From Bog-473 sp963754445 (GTDB lineage: Bacteria > Actinomycetota > Acidimicrobiia > Acidimicrobiales > RAAP-2), in NCBI GenBank assembly GCA_963754445.1, contig CAVWFT010000002.1, positions 1,364,001-1,428,000 on the forward strand: a DNA stretch of 64,000 nt. The letters run 5' to 3'. This document shows, in pieces, positions 59,243 to 64,000 of this stretch (position 1 is the stretch's first letter; each line of letters starts with the position of its first letter). The notes below the pieces were generated by a model. The model ran no database searches and was not told the origin of the DNA. It saw nothing but the letters and a program-made list of their open reading frames with translations. Made by a program: the position numbers and the translations under genes.

Positions 59243-61112
59243 ATGTCAGACGCGGCCGCACCGCTGAAGGCCGGCTTCGCCGGCACGGTGCTCCGGGTGG
59301 ACGTCGTCCCTGGCGACGTCGTCGCCGCCGGCGCCGTGCTGTTGGTGCTCGAGTCCATGAAGATGGAGCACGTGGTCGAGGCCACGGCGTCCGGTCGCGT
59401 CGACTCCGTGGACGTGGTGCCCGGTGACTCCGTGCAGGCCGGCGACGGATTGCTCACTCTCACGCCGACCACGGAGCCAGACCAGATCGGAGGGGCGGCG
59501 GAGGTGGCGGGACCGATGGCCGGCGTCCGCGAGCCGCGTCCCGAGCTGACCGAGTTGCGTGACCGGGTCTTCGCGACGACCGATGCCGGCCGTCCCGCAG
59601 CCACCGACCGCCGCCACGAGGGAGGGCGCCGCACGGCCCGTGAGAACGTGGACGCCCTGTGTGACCCGGGCAGCTTCGAGGAATACGGCGCGCTCGGTCA
59701 TCGCGGCGCAGCGAGCTCGACGGACGGCCGAGGACCTGATCGCCCACACGCCGGCCGACGGACTCATCGCCGGCATCGGGCGGGTCAACGGCGACGCGTT
59801 CGGTGCGGGGGCACGCTGCGCCGTGTTGTCCTACGACTACTCGGTGCTGGCGGGAACCCAAGGACAGATGAACCACCGCAAGAAGGACCGGCTCTTCGAC
59901 CTGGTCGAGCGGCTCCGGCTTCCGGTGGTCCTCTTTGCCGAGGGCGGGGGAGGGCGCCCAGGAGACACGGACCACGCCGTCGTGACGGGGCTCGATACCG
60001 AGGCCTTTGCCCGGTTCGGGTCCCTGAGCGGGCTGGTCCCCTTGGTCGGCGTCGTGTCCGGCCGATGTTTTGCCGGCAACGCGGCCCTGCTCGGGTGTTG
60101 TCACGTCATCATTGCCACCCCCGACGCCAATATCGGCATGGGAGGCCCGGCCATGATCGAAGGGGGTGGTCTCGGTGCCTACGCGCCCGAGGACATCGGT
60201 CCCACGTCGGTGCAGGTGCCCAACGGGGTCATCGATGTCCTCTGCGAGGACGAGGGTCACGCCGTGGCGGTGGCCCGTCGCTATCTCTCCTATTTCCAGG
60301 GGGATCTGAGCGAGTGGTCGGCCGCCGATCAAGGGTCGTTGCGCGACGTGGTGCCGCCAGATCGGCGCCGGGTCTACGACGTGCACGCAGCCATCGAGAT
60401 CCTCGCCGACGAAGGGTCGGTTCTCGAGCTCCGACCGGTATTTGCGCCCGGCATGGTGACCGCGCTCGCCCGCATCGAGGGGAAGTCTGTCGGTCTGATC
60501 GCCAACAACCCGCTCCATTTAGCCGGTGCCATCGACGGTGCCAATGCCGACAAGGCGTCGCGCTTCTTGCAGTTGTGTCAGGCGTTCGGCCTGCCCGTGG
60601 TCTCGCTTGTCGACACCCCCGGCTTCATGGTCGGCCCGGAAGCCGAGGAGACGGCATTGGTACGCCACGTCAGCCGGATGTTCGTCGTCGGTGCATCCCT
60701 CACCGTGCCGTTCTGCGCGGTCATCCTCCGGAAAGGCTACGGGCTCGGCGCGCAGGCCATGACGGCCGGGCATTTCCATCGCCCGCTCTTCACGGTGGCC
60801 TGGCCCACCGGTGAGCTCGGCGGCATGGGTCTCGAAGGCGCCGTGCGGCTGGGGTTCCGGCGCGAGCTCGATGCCATCGAGGACCCAAAAGAGCGAGAGA
60901 CGGCCTTCTCCTCCATGGTCGCCCGTGCCTACGAGCACGGAAAAGCGCTCAACGTTGCCACACATTTTGAGATCGATGACGTGATCGATCCCGCGTCCAC
61001 CCGGGCTCGGATCGTGCACGCGCTGGCCTCCGCCGGCGACGACGGCCTGGAGTGGGGCGCTCGTTCCGGGTCACCTGCCTGGGGCCGGCGGCCCTTCGTC
61101 GACACCTGGTGA
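59243..61112 (+). CDS. Biotinyl domain fused to acyl-CoA carboxylase carboxyltransferase (one frameshift)
   Basis: From ATG 59243 the first 75 residues form a biotinyl domain (LKAGFAGTVLRVDVVPGDVV; biotin site ESMKMEH), followed by the start of a carboxyltransferase (TARENVDALCDPGSFEEYGAL). Near GG 59696-59697 homology moves one base into the frame VIAAQRARRTAEDLIAHTPADG, which continues to 61112 with GGGGRPGDTD, DTPGFMVGPEAEE and YGLGAQAMTAG. Removing one base gives about 622 residues. A biotinyl-carboxyltransferase order without a biotin carboxylase resembles the C-terminal part of single-chain long-chain acyl-CoA carboxylases. The biotin carboxylase partner is not in the window. Confidence 0.83.
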
Positions 61113-61183
61113 TGGTCGATCATGGAGCGCGGTTCGCTCGGATCGACCTTGATGGAGAATGCGATGGCCGAAGGAGGGCCGCA

Positions 61184-63355
61184 ATGACGACGGATTTCGA
61201 GATTGGTGTCGACGCCGTGCGCGCGGGACGTCCGAGTGCCGAAGTGGCGAAGGAGATCTTCGACGCCCTGGAACCGGACGAGCGCTTGTGGTTGCTCGAC
61301 GGTGATACGGATTTTTGGCAGGGTCTGACCGGCTTCCGTACGGAGGGCTACAACCACACCCCAATCGTCCACGGGGCCGTGCCCCGACTGGGCGTTCCGG
61401 GGACCCGTTTCGTGGACGGCCCGCGTGGGTGTGTGGCGGGAGCGGGCACGGCCTTCCCGGTCTCCATGGCCCGGGGCGCCACCTGGGACCTCGCCTTGGA
61501 GGAACAAGTCGGCAACGTCATCGGGCGCGAGATCCGCGCCCTCGGCGGCAATTTCTTCGGGGGTGTGTGCATCAACCTGCCCCGCCACCCGGCATGGGGG
61601 CGCGCTCAGGAGACGTACGGCGACGACCCGTACCACCTCGGGGAATTCGGAGCTGCGCTGACCCGGGGCACGCAGCGCTGGGTCATGGCCTGCGCCAAGC
61701 ACTACGCCCTCAACTCCATGGAGAACGCACGATTCACTGTCGATGTCACCGTCGAGGAAGCGACTTTGCACGACGTGTACCTGCCCCACTTCAAGCGGAC
61801 AGTCGACGAGGGCGTCGCCGCCATCATGGGTTCCTACAACTCCGTCAACGGTGAATGGTGTGGTCAGAACACGTACCTGCTCACGACGGTCCTGCGCGAC
61901 ATGTGGGGGTGGGAGGGCGTGACCGTGACGGACTTCATCTGGGGTCTGCGAGACGGGCCGGCGGCCCTGAACGCCGGGATGGATCTCGAGGAGCCGTTTC
62001 GCCAGCAGAGGGCGGAACACCTTGCCGACCAGCTCGAAGCGGGCGAGACGTCGTGGGAGATGGTGGAACGGTCCGGAGTGCGCCTCTTGGCGGCCCAGCT
62101 GCGTTCGTATGCAGAACGAGCGACGGCAGATCCGCCGATCGGCGTGGTGGCCGACCACGAGGCTCGGACATTGGCCCGCCGGGTGGCCGGTCGCGCCATG
62201 GTCCTCTTGAAGAACGAGCCGGTGGATGGCCGAGCCGTCCTGCCGATCGATTCGACAGCCATCCGGTCGATCGCCCTCATCGGGAGACTGGCGACAGCCC
62301 CGAACATGGGTGATCGTGGATCGTCCGATGTCCGCCCTCCGTCCTGGGTCACTCCGCTCGAGGGTCTGCGCGCGGCCTTCCCGGAGGCCGCGTTCACCGT
62401 CGTGGAGGACGACGACGTTGCGGCCGCGAGTGCGGCTGCCGCGGCGGCCGACGTAGCCGTCGTGGTGGCCGGGTACGACAAGAACGACGAGGGTGAGTAC
62501 ATCGGACCCGATGGGAGCATGACGCCCGAACTGCTTTCCTTGATGCCTCCGATACCCGACTCCATGATGTCGGTCCTGGGCGAGGCCTTCGCCGAGAGTG
62601 AGGAGAGCGCGGGCTCGGGGGGCGATCGGTCCTCGTTGACGTTGCGACCGGTTGACGAGGAGATCATCGCGGCTGTCGCGAAAGCGAATCCCCGTTCCGC
62701 CGTGGCCATTGTGACGGCCGGCGCTGTGCTCACCGAGGCATGGCGTCCCGATGTCCCTGCCGTTTTGGTGATGTGGTACGCCGGCATGGAGGGTGGCCAC
62801 GCGTTGGCCGATGTCCTGACCGGCGCAGTGAACCCGACCGGCCGTCTGCCCTTCTCCATTCCGACGTCCGATGACCACCTGCCCTTCTTCGATCGCAATG
62901 CCACGGCGATCACCTACGGCCGGGACCACGGGCAGCGCCTCTTGGACCGTCTCGGTGTGGCCGCCGCCTTTCCCCATGGGTTCGGGCTGTCGTACACGAC
63001 CTTCGAGATCCGTCGAGCCGTGGTGGCGTCGCTCGGCGATGATGCCCTGGAGCTCGTCGTCGACGTGGGCAACACCGGCGAGCGTGACGGTGGCCACGTG
63101 GTCCAGGTCTATGCACGAGCCGAGACGGGGCCCTACGCGGGTGAACTGCTCCTTGCCGGTTTCGCTCCCATCGAGGTCGGCGCCGGGGACCAGAGTTCGG
63201 TGCGGGTGCCGGTCTCGCTTGTGCCGCTGGCCGCCTGGGATGCGAAGCGCCGCCAGCGGGTGGTTCCGCCAGTGGCCTCGATCGTTCTCGAAGTCGGTGC
63301 ACACGCACATGATCCGGACGCGGTCGTGGTCCCGCTTGGCGCGTCTGGCTCGTAG
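61184..63355 (+). CDS. Glycoside hydrolase family 3 (beta-glucosidase-like)
   Basis: A 723-residue GH3 enzyme with TIM-barrel-like N-domain, alpha/beta sandwich and C-terminal fibronectin-III-like domain. VMACAKHYALNSMENARF is the GH3 KH signature and VTVTDFIWG carries the nucleophile Asp. The acid/base region, normally E-G-x-D-R, reads ESEESAGSGGDRSSLTL, with a small insert before GDR. PTGRLPFSIP and FPHGFGLSYTTFEI mark the later domains. ATG 61184 has a perfect AAGGAGG at seven bases. No signal peptide is visible, so it acts inside the cell, perhaps deglycosylating imported glycosides. Confidence 0.9.
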   Translation: MTTDFEIGVDAVRAGRPSAEVAKEIFDALEPDERLWLLDGDTDFWQGLTGFRTEGYNHTPIVHGAVPRLGVPGTRFVDGPRGCVAGAGTAFPVSMARGATWDLALEEQVGNVIGREIRALGGNFFGGVCINLPRHPAWGRAQETYGDDPYHLGEFGAALTRGTQRWVMACAKHYALNSMENARFTVDVTVEEATLHDVYLPHFKRTVDEGVAAIMGSYNSVNGEWCGQNTYLLTTVLRDMWGWEGVTVTDFIWGLRDGPAALNAGMDLEEPFRQQRAEHLADQLEAGETSWEMVERSGVRLLAAQLRSYAERATADPPIGVVADHEARTLARRVAGRAMVLLKNEPVDGRAVLPIDSTAIRSIALIGRLATAPNMGDRGSSDVRPPSWVTPLEGLRAAFPEAAFTVVEDDDVAAASAAAAAADVAVVVAGYDKNDEGEYIGPDGSMTPELLSLMPPIPDSMMSVLGEAFAESEESAGSGGDRSSLTLRPVDEEIIAAVAKANPRSAVAIVTAGAVLTEAWRPDVPAVLVMWYAGMEGGHALADVLTGAVNPTGRLPFSIPTSDDHLPFFDRNATAITYGRDHGQRLLDRLGVAAAFPHGFGLSYTTFEIRRAVVASLGDDALELVVDVGNTGERDGGHVVQVYARAETGPYAGELLLAGFAPIEVGAGDQSSVRVPVSLVPLAAWDAKRRQRVVPPVASIVLEVGAHAHDPDAVVVPLGASGS

Positions 63356-63369
63356 CATCGGGCAAGCTG

Positions 63370-63391
63370 CGTGGCCACGAGCCCGGCCACG
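63370..63391. terminator. Hairpin between convergent GH3 and MDR genes
   Basis: CGTGGCC (63370-63376) pairs perfectly with GGCCACG (63385-63391) around an eight-base loop. It lies 15 bases after the GH3 stop and just beyond the end of the convergent dehydrogenase. There is no T-run. Confidence 0.45.
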
Positions 63392-63397
63392 GCCGCT

Positions 63398-64000
63398 CTA
63401 AGACGGCTCGATCACGACCCGGATGGCGCCGCTGCCACGATCGGACGCCACCCTGAATGCTTCCGTGGCCTCTTCGAGTGGATAGCGGTGCGTGATGACC
63501 GCCTCGGCAATGTCGGGACTTTCGGCGAGCATGGCTGCTGCTTCCTCCATCTCACGGATCCCGTCGTGCGCGCAGTACCCCAAAGAGGGGATCAGGCGCG
63601 TTTCGTGGTGGAACAAGGTCATCCAATTGAGCTGCACCGGTCCGAAATGGACGCCCAACACAGAGATCGTCGCTCGGGGCGCGGCGATTTCGGCGCAGCG
63701 GGCCAAGCTCGCCTCGGTGCCCGCGGCCTCGATCACGACGTCGTAGGTGCCGCTGGTGCCGATCCGGGCTCCGATGCGTTCGCCTGCCGCCTGCTGATGC
63801 GGGTGGCGAGCTTCGAGTGCGACCTCCGCGGCCCCCATGCGGAGAGCCCCCGCCGCGGCAAGGAGACCGAGCGCCCCGGAGCCCACGACGGCGACGCGCT
63901 TTCCCGGACCGGTCTCGGCCAGGTTCAATGCGTGCCAAGAGACCGACGCAGGCTCCACGATCGACGCGTTGCGCAACGGCAGGCTGTCGGGCAGGGGCAC
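63398..64000 (-). CDS. Zinc-type alcohol dehydrogenase (MDR), N-terminus beyond right edge
   Basis: The C-terminal 200 residues of a medium-chain dehydrogenase. The visible part starts in the linker (SLPLRNASIVEPASVSWHAL), holds the Rossmann cofactor motif RVAVVGSGALGLLAAAGAL, then DVVIEAAGTEASLARCAEIA and the C-terminal GAIRVVIEPS. The catalytic domain with the zinc ligands lies beyond base 64000, so metal dependence cannot be confirmed. The visible frame is open to the edge. An L-threonine/sorbitol-dehydrogenase-like subgroup is likely. Confidence 0.87.
   Translation of the reverse strand: MPLPDSLPLRNASIVEPASVSWHALNLAETGPGKRVAVVGSGALGLLAAAGALRMGAAEVALEARHPHQQAAGERIGARIGTSGTYDVVIEAAGTEASLARCAEIAAPRATISVLGVHFGPVQLNWMTLFHHETRLIPSLGYCAHDGIREMEEAAAMLAESPDIAEAVITHRYPLEEATEAFRVASDRGSGAIRVVIEPS

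Noticed and set aside
60929..63358. An 809-codon minus-strand frame
   Set aside because: Antisense to the GH3 glycosidase, whose frame has a perfect ribosome site and family motifs.
1..64000. Insertion sequences, integrases, att repeats, CRISPR arrays, tRNA or rRNA genes
   Set aside because: No transposase or integrase motifs, regular short repeats or tRNA cloverleaf sequences were found on either strand by reading; small RNAs cannot be excluded.

Overview
The window is strongly G+C-rich, with coding third positions almost all G or C, frequent GTG starts and 1-8 base gene overlaps. It is crowded with actinobacterial families: an F420-type LLM oxidoreductase, a PPOX-class F420 protein, soluble class I P450s, TetR regulators, a FadD17-like CoA ligase, and a Δ1-ketosteroid-dehydrogenase-like flavoprotein. 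I infer an actinobacterium, possibly a non-mycobacterial lineage such as Acidimicrobiia, specialised in lipid, steroid or xenobiotic catabolism. No rRNA, tRNA, CRISPR array, insertion sequence, phage or replication gene was seen. No gene-free stretch exceeds about 200 bases.

Layout. 0-3 kb: a P450 cut by the left edge, a divergent small ferredoxin-like gene that has lost two cluster cysteines, and a KstD-like FAD dehydrogenase. 3-10.6 kb: a tight plus-strand operon of amidohydrolase, two M24 'pita-bread' proteins (one with all metal ligands, one without), a crotonase and a tandem CaiB/BaiF CoA-transferase, followed by a MarR gene. 10.6-12.5 kb: a TetR-P450 unit. It shares a divergent promoter region carrying two inverted repeats with a dipeptide-type ABC importer (12.6-18.5 kb), whose second permease and both ATPases are fused in one frame broken by a single base. 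18.5-25.7 kb: an orphan FtsX-type permease, a TetR/MFS efflux pair with tandem operators on the promoter, and an MMPL transporter.

25.9-41.2 kb is a catabolic island: an SDR, then CMD, LLM, SnoaL-like and Rieske oxygenase genes on the minus strand, a Baeyer-Villiger monooxygenase, a cyclase-like hydrolase, a second amidohydrolase with an SDR, a class II aldolase, an acyl-CoA dehydrogenase, a fused E1 alpha/beta dehydrogenase, two SDRs and a TetR. Four divergent promoters here share the 13-base element TGTACCGRYCRGT, which suggests one regulon. 41.3-52 kb: CoA ligase, MaoC-like protein, then a long operon of amidohydrolase, TetR, FadD17-like ligase, acyl-CoA dehydrogenase, a second paralogous TetR, thioesterase-like protein, SDR and SMP-30 lactonase. 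Together these look like oxidation, ring or ester opening, CoA activation and beta-oxidation of one or more alicyclic or steroid-like substrates.

52-64 kb is more general: a PAS-PAS-GGDEF protein, PPOX and EamA proteins, a frameshifted Gfo/Idh oxidoreductase, catalase, an orphan leucine-type binding protein, a frameshifted biotinyl-carboxyltransferase, a GH3 glycosidase and an MDR dehydrogenase cut by the right edge. Three long genes each carry one apparent single-base indel, so sequence error should be considered before calling them pseudogenes.
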